64,000 nucleotides of DNA, taken from positions 1,364,001 to 1,428,000 of the forward strand of contig RBKR01000005.1 in the NCBI GenBank assembly GCA_004835665.1, read 5' to 3'. Below, piece by piece: positions 34,995-46,471 of the stretch. Source of the DNA: Phoma sp. XZ068. Taxonomy: Eukaryota > Ascomycota > Dothideomycetes > Pleosporales > Didymellaceae. The stretch's first letter is position 1. The number at the start of each line of letters is the position of its first letter. A program made the translations under genes and the position numbers. The notes under the pieces were generated by a model. The model had not been told where the DNA came from, did not search any database, and saw only the letters and a list, made by a program, of their open reading frames with translations.

Positions 34995-36384
34995 TTAGGA
35001 ACCCAAAGCACCATTATTGATCAACGTGTTCACCGTACCCTTTCTCACATTTCCAACTACGCCATGCAATCCCATCTTTGCAATTTTCTCACACAAGCCC
35101 ATCGTACTCCCACCTTCAAGCCCCAGGAGATAAGCAGCCAGACCTGCAACATGCGGACTGGCCATTGACGTACCATCGTGCATTGCTGTCCCACCGTCGT
35201 TGTTCAGACTAGTTATGTTTGCACCTGGAGCGAGTACATCGACGAGAGATCCATAGTTAGACCAGGAAGTCATGGTGTCAGTCATTGAGGTGGCGCCAAC
35301 TGTGCAGACGCTGGGCTCAGAGGCGGGAGATGCGTACCGAGCATCCATTCCATCATTGCCGGCAGCTACAGCGACGAAGATGCCCGAGGCTACTGCAGCA
35401 GCCACCTGCATATTTATCAGTACTTGCCTCCACAGTGTGAAGAAAGAAGAGATATAGTGGCAAAGGTTGAACGCTTACGGCTTGGTTGGTAGGAATACTC
35501 TTACGGCCACCAAGACTCATGTTTGCAACTGCACCCTTGGGACAATTACGTGTTGCTGCGTCCTTGGTGACGAAGTCAATGCCTGCGATGATGCCCGATG
35601 TTGTGCCTGAGCCATACGAGTCCAGGACCTTGACGGCGTAGAGCTGGGTTTTCTTTGCAATGCCATAAGTTCCTGCACACATTGTCATTAATTATATGTG
35701 GATTTAATATGCCTTCTTTGTACACATACGTGAGCCGATGGTACCAGCAACGTGCGTCCCATGCCCTTCGGCGTCTTCGTTGCTCTTATCATCGGAGAAA
35801 TTGGCAAGATGTGTCGCACCTACAGCAGTTAGTCGAAAGCAATGAAGTAAGACGTGTAAATTACGTACGGCCTTCGAAATCTGGATGATTTACGAAGATA
35901 CCAGTGTCGATGACATAGGCACAAGTTCCTTCTCCTGCGCTGTCATCAAAGACATACGTGCTATATCCAGGTTGCAGATGAGAAACACGACTAATGCCCC
36001 AAGTAGCAGGAGTTTGGTAGACTAAGCTGTACGCATGTATGTACGTATCTGGTTGTATGTAATCAACCTACTCCAGTGTTAGTCAGGCTCTGAGTAAGTT
36101 GCTCCCAACGAGAGACATACATGCTTAGAGGTTTGGAGCATGGCAAGATCTGCGTCCGAAAAAGTACCAGCAAAGCCATGGAACCCAGCCAAGGTATATT
36201 CAACCTTAGGTGCTGTTGAAAGGGACTCCCTCAAAGCTCTGATCGTACTCATAGAGAAGCCAGCTTGATCATGGTTGAATTTGACGATGTACTGTCCAGG
36301 TACGATATTGGCAGCTTGTTCGACCTGCAGTATAGGCGCCGCAAGAGTGGTGGAGAGAATGGCGAGATGCGCTAGGAATTTCAT
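34995..36384 (-). CDS. secreted subtilisin-like serine protease (S8, proteinase K-like), copy 1
   Basis: Five exons (36121-36384, 35869-36067, 35730-35819, 35479-35672, 34995-35405; introns 53, 49, 57 and 73 bp) encode 385 residues. The signal peptide is MKFLAHLAILSTTLA. An I9-type propeptide follows (GQYIVKFNHD...) and ends in the exon-2 segment VDYIQPDTYIHA. The catalytic triad is visible: Asp in YVIDTGI, His in EGHGTHVAGTIGS, and Ser in DGTSMASPHVAGL; the oxyanion Asn lies in AVAAGNDG. It is an endoprotease of the fungal proteinase K group, active outside the cell after propeptide removal. It shares fold and strand with the gene at 38.7-39.9 kb, but has four introns against one there, so the two are not a recent duplication. 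Confidence 0.93.
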
Positions 36385-38674
36385 GTCAAACAGAGAATTG
36401 GAACTAAATAGAGCTGTTCTTCCGAAAGCCGTGGTTGAGATGGAGAATTCTTTGGTCAGTTGATGATAGACACACACTGCGTGAAAAGTAGTCCAAGCAA
36501 TGTTAACACTTTCAATTCCTGGACTGTACAACTTCAGCAGTATGGCGTCGTGATACTGTGCGGGCCGTGCTGTAGAGATCTAGAATTCAGAACAATCATA
36601 ATGATTGACACCCTTTTTACTATGTATACCAGAGCATAGGTGACGTGGCCATATCACACGAATTACAATCACAGAGGTTTTGATTGCACCCCACTGCTGT
36701 TATAGACCCAACACAGATACCAGTTTGTGTCTAGGTACAAAGAAAAATGGTGTAGGTTTGATGTGGCCAAAGCCTGATCAGCACAACATTGCAAACGGAG
36801 TGCGAACATAAACTTTCTGATTGGAACATGAATTTGTACTTTGTATCACAGTTGCACGGACAAGACTAGCATCCTGTACGGTTCCGTTATCGCAGTTTGA
36901 TCGCACTCGTACCCGCAAGTGACAACACATGTCAACTTCCCGCGAAACATTGTTGCACAACTTATCATAGTGGCAGTACGAGAAGTTGAAAGAATGTCGC
37001 AATCTGAGAAATGCGCAGCTTCAGACTCAGTAAAGTGGCGTAGTCCATAGGAGGAAAACCATGTCATTCAGCGCCTCTACAGCGATGCTGTCACTTAGTG
37101 ACAAGCACGAAAATATTTTAGTCTTTGCCATGATTCCTGCTACCTTTTAGATTGTACAAGCTTGCGTGTGTGCGCTCTACAACATAATTTGTTTGCCATA
37201 TCCACATCATGTTGTTCGTGTGACAACAAATGTTATATGGGTCCATCTAAATAAGAAGTCCCGAAAGATTCGCGGGTGTTGAAGTAGAAGAGTTTTACCT
37301 CCGTATGACAGTGCTTGGAAGTATCGTCATCGGCAAGATAAGGAGAAAATTATATGGTATAAGGCTGCGGTAATAGTGACGGCACAGCATAGGTTGCTAA
37401 GAGAAGGCCCAACGACCATGCGTTCAATTTACTTCCCGGATGTGTAGTAGTTAGCTCTTGCTACGTTCATCATAACGGGTGATTTTGTGCAAGACACCTC
37501 AAGGGCATGTATGTCACGCATTGCAGATGTTCTGGTGTGTTTTGTGTTCTATGTGGCAAAGGTAAAAAGGAGAAAGAACTTGCGTGGGTGGTAAATGGGA
37601 ATAGCCAAACCCGCGAGAGACACGCTAGGGCAAGCCGCACTCTCTCTTCACAAGCTATTGTGACTTTTTCCTTCAACTCCTTCGACGCTCTCTCACCAGA
37701 GGCTTCAAAAGGTACACATTCACGCAATGATCAACAAATAGGTTCTATCAATGACGCTGCTCGCTACACATGAACAGACTATGATGCGGGGAGGGCCTTG
37801 GAACCCGGAGGCCAGCCGAAGACGAGGCTTGTCAGACCCAAAGTACGCAGTCCGCTGGCGATTTCCATCAAGCCTTCAGCGCCTCGTCTGACTATAACCG
37901 ATCTGGTACGACGTGATGTTGATAATTAAATTCTTCTCCATGGCTGCTGTCAAGGTCGACCAAAGCACATCATTTTGAAAGTTTCGCCACCACTTCCATA
38001 CTGCTGCGGGCTAGACCACTGCAGGGCTGCAGACAAACCAGGCCACCTGCAATAGGCCAACCTGCCGCTACTTATCAATAAAAAACTAAAAGGGGTTCTT
38101 ACATTCCACCAGCTGATTCATCCGAGCCTTGGCTACATTCTTAGCTAAGGCTTAACTAAAACAACCTATGGTTGTGACTAGGCACTTATTCGCGAATGCT
38201 CCGATCTAAATTCCACAATCTATTGGACTGGGCGATGCGACATGCCACAAGCGAGAACAGCCCGCTGCGCAAACCCATCAACTTTGATTGTCGGATGTGA
38301 CTGAAACTATCCGGGCAGTAGATACTGAGCCAATCACCAACGCACACCAATAAGCAAGTTCACGTGTTGAAAAGCCCGCATCGTAAATCAAACTATTGTC
38401 TCAGGTTAGTTCTCGTTTATTAGCGAGCAAAAACCTTCGAGAACAGCCATTGTTCAACTATCAAGATTTAATTATTCGCTCAAGATAGCTACTAACAAGA
38501 AAGGAAATTCTCGTCGACGGCTCGAACTTGATCATCAATCCGTACATAACGCTCTGTAAAGGGAAAGGCAGACGTGCGTCATGGTGCATCCCTATGTTGA
38601 ATCACAAACAAAACGCTCAACACTTGCTTTCATAACAATCAACGCTTCCTAAGAACAACTAGCTCGACAATTGC
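36385..38674. other. 2.3 kb intergenic between the subtilases
   Basis: This stretch is moderately AT-rich with no supported gene. It should hold the promoter of subtilase copy 1 and the 3' end of copy 2. Confidence 0.5.
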
Positions 38675-39926
38675 TCAACGGGTGGGGTTGCCGTTGAAGG
38701 CAAGGTAGTTCTTGGTAGCATTAGAAGGCAAGCTGGTAATCTTGTTCTTGAGAGAAAGAGCTTGAAGACGAGCTGCAAGAGCAGAAGGTGTCCTCTTGCC
38801 CTCAAAAGCAAGGATGTAGGCTGCGAGGCCAGCAACGTGGGGTGTGGCCATGGAGGTACCAGACATGGTGTTGGTGCCACCGTTCAACCAGGTGGAAAGG
38901 ATTGAGACACCAGGGGCGATAATGTCAACAGCAGCGCCGTAGTTGGAGAAGGAGGCAAATTTGTCAGAGCTATCTGAGGCAGCAACGGTGAAGGCTGTAG
39001 GCTCAGAAGCAGGTGAGACATTGGCGGCATCCTGAGCCTCATTTCCGGCGGCAATCGCCATGAATACGCCAGCAGCTACGGCGTTGGCCACAGCGGAATT
39101 GACGGCAGTGGACTTGGATCCGCCAAGGGACATGCTACCAACAACACCAGCGGTGCAGCCAGCACGGGTCTTGGAGTCGTTAGCAACGTAGTTGATTCCA
39201 GCAATGACACCAGAGTTGGTACCCTGTTCATAAGTTAGCATATGAGTCAATGACATAGTGGAATTTCGAAGTGTGACATACCGCGCCAGAGGAGTCGAGA
39301 ACCTTGACGCCGAAGAGCTTGGCCTTCTTAGCCACACCGTAGGTCTTGGATCCAACGGTTCCAGCGCAATGAGTGCCGTGACCGTTGCCGTCAGCGTTGG
39401 AACCATCGCCAGCATAGTTGGCGAGGAGGGTAGCACGGCCCTCAAACTCGGGATGCGTGGTGGAGATTCCAGTGTCAATAATGTACACACAGGTGTTGGC
39501 TCCAGCACTGTCGTCGTAGGTGTAGGAAGTGCTACCCTTGGTTTGGTTGGAAACACGGCCAAGGCCCCAGGTTGCCAAGGACTGGGTAACGTATGCCCTC
39601 TTCTCAATGTGTTCAATCTCGCCAAGGTTGGCTTGAACAACGGCGTCTTGCTCGATGTAGTCCACACCAGGGAAGTTCTGGAGAAGCTTGACGGTGGCGT
39701 CGCTCATCTCAGCGGCAAATCCAGCGAAGTTTCCGAACTGGTAGACGTGCGCAGGTTTATTCTGGAGAAGACCAATGGCACCTTGAATGAGAAACTGAAG
39801 GTTTTGGGTTTGCATCTTAACGATGTACTTTCCAGGAATGGGAGTGCCGGCACGAGGTGGTACGACTGGAGCCGGGAGAGCCAGACCCATTGCTGGCAAA
39901 AGCGCCAAGAGGAGAGTGAGCTGCAT
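38675..39926 (-). CDS. secreted subtilisin-like serine protease (S8, proteinase K-like), copy 2
   Basis: Two exons (39282-39926 and 38675-39223, 58-bp intron) encode 397 residues. The signal peptide (MQLTLLLALLPAMGLALPAP) is followed by an I9 propeptide (GKYIVKMQTQN...FPGVDYIEQDAVV). The mature part begins near ATWGLGRVSNQ. The catalytic residues are Asp in IIDTGI, His in NGHGTHCAGTVGS and Ser in SGTSMATPHVAGL; the oxyanion Asn is in AIAAGNEA. Extra cysteines (ANTCVYIIDTG, GTHCAGT, RAGCTAG) match the disulphide-bearing proteinase K/alkaline protease group. It is expected to degrade extracellular protein, such as plant or insect protein, under nitrogen or carbon control. An upstream in-frame Met at 40094 is rejected because the TATA box lies between the two. 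Confidence 0.95.
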
Positions 39927-40038
39927 GATGGCGGTAGCAAGGGAGGCGAAGATGTAAAATCGTGAGATGGAGGAAGGTGATGATGATGACCGAAGAACTG
40001 AAATGTTGCCTGGAGCTTTGGAGTGCTTCTTCAGCTCC

Positions 40039-40045
40039 TTATATA
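40039..40045 (-). promoter_or_regulatory. TATA box of subtilase copy 2
   Basis: On the minus strand the sequence reads GCTATATAAGG, a strong TATA motif about 115 bp upstream of the ATG at 39926. It argues for the downstream start codon and for high, inducible expression. Confidence 0.5.
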
Positions 40046-41623
40046 GCTTTCTCGACAACTTTTGAAATGGATCGCCTGGAAGAAGTGGTTTCACCTACCC
40101 CTTCGGATTAGCCTTGAAAACGGTACGGACTCCAGGAAGATTCGTCTTACAGAAAAACGGCACAGTTCGTTGGTTTTTCTGCACAGCGCCGAGAATAGGA
40201 AGTAATTCACACTGATTAGCACTACCTGCTACGCAGACGCATGTTAGCTGAGCCCAAGAATCTGCTGCCGCGGCCACGAGGAGGATAGAGAAGGAAGGAG
40301 GGTAGACGGCGTGATGAAGGCTATGACGCGGATCCTTGGCAAGACGCAAGTTCTATCGAAGTTACTTACTGGTTTAGGGATTGTTTAAAATCGTTTGAAG
40401 GCACAAGTGTACAACGTGGGAGCGCTTTCAATTATGCGATTGGATATTGGTTTCTCAGGATCTGCAAGGTGAGACACCCCTCGTATAAATTTCCGATAAG
40501 AACAGAAGAATGTGACAAGTCAACATATAAGCCGAAGTTGAGTTGAGTCTGTTTAATGCATCTGGCGGTACTCGTCGGGGCTTTATGTACCTGCAGCATG
40601 TATTCATATTGTGGTTGTATGTCCGTCATCATTATTGGAACCATTTAACGTATGCCAACGGCTGTAGGCCTAGAAGGGAAATTAAGAAGGTCAACATAGT
40701 AAACTGACGCAGTCTTTCAGCCCTTAGCCCTGAAGAGTCCTTTCACTGCCTAGGTTGTCTTGCCTATCTACACCGACGACGAATGAGAGCTCAAACACGA
40801 GAGCCGTACAATAAAATTGCCACACATCAGACACTTAGTGAACCAAGGCCTTCATCCAGTCTATTCCGAAATTTTAGACTCGAGCAACATGATATTGCAC
40901 GAGGAGTAAGAGAGTACGGAACCATACTTCTCTTGTCATATGGCGTTCCTGTCAGCCAGAATATAATACCTGTTGGCTAAAACCTGGGAAGTAAAACCAT
41001 CCCGTGTATTGGAGGATAAGAACGTATGCTCGATGAAGAATTCGCTTTTGGATAGTGTACATGTCTCGATGAACTAGCTAGCCGGAAGCGAATTTGGTAC
41101 GATGAACAAATGGATCCTGGTAGCCAATCAGGCGCAAGGGTGACACAAAGTCCCGGCGGGAGAGCGCGAAACCGACATCAAACTTTCCTTTTCCGGCGAT
41201 GAACGACAGGAATGAGTGCGGGGTCATGACAGGGAGGCTCGGAGGTTCCCTTCGAGGGTGTGTCTTTGAAAGCGCTGAGTATGTGGCTGTTGGGTGAGGT
41301 CATTTCAGTAAACCCACCACTCGTCCATTGTGCTGCTACATCAAGGTGAACGGGGGCATTAACTAAGAAAGCTAAGCTTAAGCTTAAAGGCAATTAATCG
41401 ATGAAGCATCTCCTTGAATAAGAGTAAAGTGCTGCAAATCAATTAAAATGCTTGGCTACAGCCTGAGATAAGGGCGAAGCAAGGCGACGCGGTAATTGAA
41501 GTCTCCTGATGAATGGTATGCGCAGGACAAGAGTGCGACTGGAAATATTTGCCGATGTAGTACAGGCTTCACCGATAGATATGGTGGAATCTTCCCTCAA
41601 AGATATTGTATACTTCATCAATG

Positions 41624-41637
41624 CCTAGGTACCTAGG
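41624..41637. repeat. palindrome CCTAGGTACCTAGG
   Basis: This is a perfect 14-bp inverted repeat, followed by TA. It is the same core as the site at 43927. It can be read as two overlapping copies of an octamer TAGGTACC. Confidence 0.8.
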
Positions 41638-43926
41638 TAATACTTCATCGCCGTTCATCTCCAACACTGCGCAGGAAGTGAGCGCCACAACCACCCTAGG
41701 AGACAGCCAGGCATAAAAAACTGGCCAGGGTCCAGTTTTCGAGCAGAGTCCATGAGGGGCCAGATTGCGGAGCGGCGGGTAACCTTGCGGGAGGCTTGCA
41801 CCCACAAAGCCTCGCCGACTGAGCTGTACCTTGGTCGATCTCGTGCCGGTAGTAATCATGGCACCAGCCACATCACCGTCCCGTAGTCCAGAAGCACCCT
41901 ACCAAGCTTGGAGATGATATCCGCTCACTATCTCTTTCCTCTTCGCCGACAACCAAACCGCTGGAGATGAACGCATCTTTGTGTAGTGCTGAAGGCAAGT
42001 GCACTGCACTTTCCTGCACACCACACTCTTGCACTTATCATGCATTCACTTTTGGGCGCCTCGAATACTCACAAAACCTCGCGATGACGGACAAGGCACG
42101 AATGTGAGTGCTCTCGGGCTTTCGAACGATTGTTCCTTATAGCCTTGCTGTTCACTTCTCCATGGCTCGTATAAGTCCATCTAGGGCGTTCATGTCCGCT
42201 GTCAAAGCACTGGGTTACGTTGTACACTCTTGTACTTTGACAACCATCCAATAGCCCCTCATGCCCTGCCCTGCATATCCAACGATTTCAGAACGGTTGA
42301 CTATTATGGAGTGCGAGGGTGGCATGACTGTTTTTGACTACTTCATATAACTGGATTCAAGTCTCATGACAGGGCTTTTGCATCCTCTGCGTCTCATCAG
42401 CAGTTCGTTTCACATCTCCTATGCTCTCAAGACTTAGGATTTCGTTAACGCTAGACCTGCTTCGGAGCCCTGCAGAATGAGACCGGCCTGTCGCGCCCTA
42501 GCGAGATCATTTTGATTTGCCATACATGAGCCGTTCCTTAATGCCCGAAGGTAGTTGCGATCTCCCGCCCTCGCTATACTTCCGTGTGCTCCTCTCCCGG
42601 AGAGCATCAAGCAAGTAACATCAACCTTCCGGAGTCGTCTACTTCGCCGGCTGCCAAGATCTTGATCGCACGCAGCGTTTGCATTACAGTAAGTACCAGC
42701 TTAGCGGCACTTCGTCAACTGAGACCATATAACTAGAACGCAACAGCAGGGCTTGGCTTAACTTGGATCTCCGCTTGCGCATCGAGTAAGTTGCTCCTTC
42801 CTATTTCGGCTACGGGCGGTTGTACCATGCATAACAAACAGCCTGCACGACCCCAGCAGAGCTACTGGAACAGCTCATAGACCAAGATGGGCCACAAGAT
42901 GTTGTCGATCGACGCAGCTCCGAAAGCCAAGAGACGCTGAATCAGATGGTCGGAGCTCAGCTTTTCTTGCCTGCCTTATCTACTTAGGTATGTCCACCAT
43001 CATGTCGAAAACCTGTAGTGTACCACTCTGGAAAGGCTGCATGTAACGACGTCTGATGTCATCTGTACACAAAATGGAGATATCCTATGGTCCGGAAGGC
43101 ATCTCCCTGACCATTCACGCTAAATAGCCTTGCACCACGTATTACGACTTCGATATCTGTTTCGCGAACTACTGCCTTTGACCTCTACACTTTTCGTACA
43201 ACATCCTTAACCTCTGTGATTTTCGTACAATCTCCCCACAAACACCAGGTTTGGCTCTGGGTGAACGCGCCTGTAGGATGAGATATGCCCTGAGCGTTGC
43301 TAGCTAGAGCGACGTCAAACAACATGTGAAGGCTTATCTATACAGCTGTTTCACTACATCATTCGATGAAAGTCACACGGGCTTGGGACCTTCCCTGTTT
43401 CAACGGCCTGGCATGCAAGTAGGCACCAGTGCGTCAGTTGGCAATCGGGCTTTCTTAGATGTCCGCTTAGGCAGGCAGCAATCTACCTCTTCCAGCACTT
43501 TCCCCATTGGCGAACGAACAATAACACTACAGAATTGAGAAGGTGCTGCAAACACCTCTCCAATTCAGCACTCGAATGACTCTCGTCATGGCCACGTCTG
43601 CTTAAATATTTCTTTCATGCCCTTTTTTCTCCATTTCTCTTCTTCTATTCCTTCAAAATCCCTCCTTATTCCAGCATAATTTCTGCTTCGCTATCCCTTT
43701 GATGGCTTTCAGTCTAAAGTTTCAAGGTCGTTACTGCAGGAATAGTAGATGTTGTCACAAGCTTTCCCCATGACACACTTCACGACACAAGAACACCTTG
43801 GAAGACTTGCCGTTCCAATAATCGGGAACATGGTGGGTGATCTCCATTGCACCCCTGTTCACATCCTCATATTCGTATTGACCCTCCTATAACACATCAG
43901 TGGAAATTAAGTGCTTACCATAGCAC

Positions 43927-43946
43927 CTACCTAGGTACCTAGGTAG
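43927..43946. repeat. 20-bp perfect palindrome
   Basis: CTACCTAGGTACCTAGGTAG is its own reverse complement over 20 bases. It shares a 16-base core with the site 2.3 kb upstream. Function is unknown. Confidence 0.85.
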
Positions 43947-45075
43947 CACAAGGTTCTGCGAATTGGACAATAGAGCAGGGGTGCTCTGTGGGGTGGCGCT
44001 GCTAAATATAACGAAGGTACCATCCATCTACTACAATATAGAGTGGAAGCTGGCATAAATTTGTGAGCGGAGATGAACTTGCGAGTGCTCACCTGATATT
44101 CTCGGTTGAATACAGCTAAGCATTTTAATATACTTTCTTACATGTGACACAATTCCCGAATGATAGTTGTAGCTCGAGAGGTCAGCATTATATCATACAT
44201 AGGTACTTCGGTATGTACCATTTGCTACGGTTCGAACAATTATCTGTCGCTTTTTAGAAAGAGCTGCTCTTTTTAGATTGGAACATCCCTGCCTCTGACA
44301 ACCGCCTACAAATCTTACGGTAGCCACCATTATCAAGTACCCAGGTCTTCCAGACATGATCTGCTTTGAGGTCTTCGAGAGTATCCTTGGTCGGGGTGAT
44401 ATTACGTGATCAATGGAATTACTGCAACACCTTTTAATTTGCGTTAGTAGCATGACTTCCAAGTGAATGTTTTGCAGGATTCTTACTGCCATAAGAGGTT
44501 TTCGATTGTGGTACGACTTCGGGGGAGTCTCCTCTCTGGATGGCCAAGCCGTAAACCCTCTGAATTCAAGGCCAGCCCCGGATGGACGAGGTTTTCAGTA
44601 ATACCCCCGAAAACTCCGATCCGTTATAAATAAGATACATAGGTTCTGGAATTATTGTTGCGACAGACAAGTGCTATTATCATGGCCAGTTGAACGTAGA
44701 CACTGCATGCTGCCACGCATTACACCTTTTCCAACATCCTTCAAGGAACTTGTTGTAATACCGTAGCGGGACCCCCAATACCTTTTGAATAATCAGGCAA
44801 TACGTATAAATAAGGTGCTGTGATGATAGTAGTTCAGCCAATCACGTTGCATCGTTCCTTCCTGCCAAAACAAGCATGATGTCAACCCGAGCTTAGGGGA
44901 CGGTAGTCCATGCCGCTTTATCTGAGAGCTTCAGACTACACAGGTGCTTCCGTATGTAGTCGCAAATGCGATGAATCAGCAGCAGACTCGCGTAGGTCTG
45001 GCAGCCAAGAGCTTTCTGTGGCTACTAGATGATGTCGTCACCGCTTTCCTGTTGATGGTCATCCTTGCTTCCAGA

Positions 45076-45082
45076 TATAAAA
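45076..45082 (+). promoter_or_regulatory. TATA box of SDR gene
   Basis: TATAAAA lies 73-79 bp upstream of the ATG at 45155, an appropriate core promoter distance. The call rests on sequence and position only. Confidence 0.5.
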
Positions 45083-45154
45083 TCTCGCGCTGTAGTACAA
45101 GTTCTAAGGCACCCATAAATCACCATCCGAAACAGAGGCCCTGAAAATACCATC

Positions 45155-45955
45155 ATGGAGGCAAAGTTTCATAACCAAGTCATCCTCATTACCGGCGCAG
45201 CAAGCGGCATAGGCCGCGCAACAACACTCAAGCTCGCCGTTCTGGGCGCCTCCCTTGCCATCTGCGATGTCAACTCGTCCATGCTCTCAGGAACTATAGC
45301 GCTACTTCCCCAAGATGCGTCCATATTTACTCAGAAAGTCGATGTATCGTCCGAAGCAGAAGTTGTATCCTTCGTCAATTCCATCATCAAAAAATTCGGC
45401 CGTTTAGACCACGTTTTCAACTGTGCAGGTCTTAATCCTGCCAATATTCCTTTTGAAGAGACCAGTCTTGCGTATTTCAACAAGCAGATCGACGTCAACG
45501 TCAAGGGCGTGTTTCTAATAACAAGGGAGAGTCTGAAGCACTTAAAGCGGGGTGCGAGTATTGTCACGGTGTCAAGCATGAGTGGCACCAGGGGTACCGC
45601 TTTTCAGGGCATCTACAGTGAGTAGAGCCAAAAAAAAACATTGAGAATATACTACTGACATTTGTGAATAGACACTACCAAACATGCCGTTATAGGCATG
45701 ATGAAATCTGTTGCAATTGAGTTCGGCCCAAAGGGCATTCGTGCGAATTGCGTTGCGCCGGGATACATCAATACGCCCAGTAACAGCGGTATTGTCCAGG
45801 GCGGTGAGATTGTAGAGAAGTGGGCAAAGGCTTGTGCTCTTGAAAGGTGGGGTACACCTGAAGATGTTGCAGACGTGGTTGTCTTCTTATTCTCAGACGA
45901 GGCACGATACGTCAGTGGAGCTGTGTATGAGGTCGATGGAGCTGTAAAGTGGTAA
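45155..45955 (+). CDS. short-chain dehydrogenase/reductase (SDR)
   Basis: Two exons (45155-45617 and 45672-45955, 54-bp intron) encode 248 residues, the length of a classical SDR. The cofactor motif is TGAASGIG at about residues 14-21; CDVN after the second strand suggests NAD preference, though this is weak. NCAG stands for the usual NNAG. The catalytic Ser is in TVSSMSG, and the Tyr and Lys are in YNTTK, rebuilt across the intron. The C-terminal SGAVYEVDGA matches the usual end of FabG-like enzymes. Substrate is unknown; close family members reduce or oxidise secondary alcohols, ketones and oxo-acyl groups. It is followed on the same strand by an aldo/keto reductase. Confidence 0.93.
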
Positions 45956-46471
45956 ATGTAAGAGAGATTCATTCATACTCTATCACCATCGACTCTGCTG
46001 CAGCATATTTGAACAGCATTGCACGCCTCCTACAAATATATGCGTGAATTCTTCATCACTGCGTACTCTTATCTTTTGATATTGCCAAGCGTTCCGCTAC
46101 AGGCCTCCAGCGTGTCAAGATACAGCATGCACCAATAAAGTAAATGCAAGCAAATGTTTGTATGCATCATCATGAGCTTACCTGGACTAAAGCCCCAAAG
46201 AGGTAGGTTGAACCACGCGCTAGCCAATCACCACACTATAGTCTAGCCGTTTAGGTATGTCGGTACGAAAGCAATCTACGCCACCATGCTTGACTATGCT
46301 CTTTGTAGTACATGTGAATGTTCGCGAATACATCGCAAAGTTAAGAGTTCGAGAGTGCGAATGCAAGTTCTATCGTGTTGCTATATCAAAGGGCTTATCT
46401 TCTCACACTGCTCAGCACTGCAACACTCCAACCTGAATCTTAAGGCTCATACTTCAGCAAGATTGACCAAG
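45956..46471. other. intergenic between SDR and AKR genes
   Basis: About 0.5 kb, no coding feature. It should contain the SDR terminator region and the AKR promoter. Confidence 0.5.

Larger units (their letters stand above)
39927..45154. other. 5.2 kb gene-poor stretch
   Basis: This is the longest gap in the window. It holds many short frames (60-100 codons), none with a domain, signal peptide or joinable exons. I see no transposase, reverse transcriptase or long terminal repeat. It includes two copies of a CCTAGGTACCTAGGTA palindrome (41624 and 43927) and, near its right end, a TATA motif for the next gene. It may be an eroded element or simply regulatory DNA. Confidence 0.5.

Noticed and set aside
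39927..40094. Upstream in-frame Met at 40094 as the start of subtilase copy 2
   Set aside because: It would place 56 extra residues before a clear signal peptide, and the TATA box lies within the extra stretch.
44225..44245. GGTTCGAAC sequence resembling a tRNA T-arm
   Set aside because: The bases after the loop do not pair as a T-stem, and no D-arm or anticodon arm is found upstream. Other similar hits (1408, 32635, 58185) also fail.
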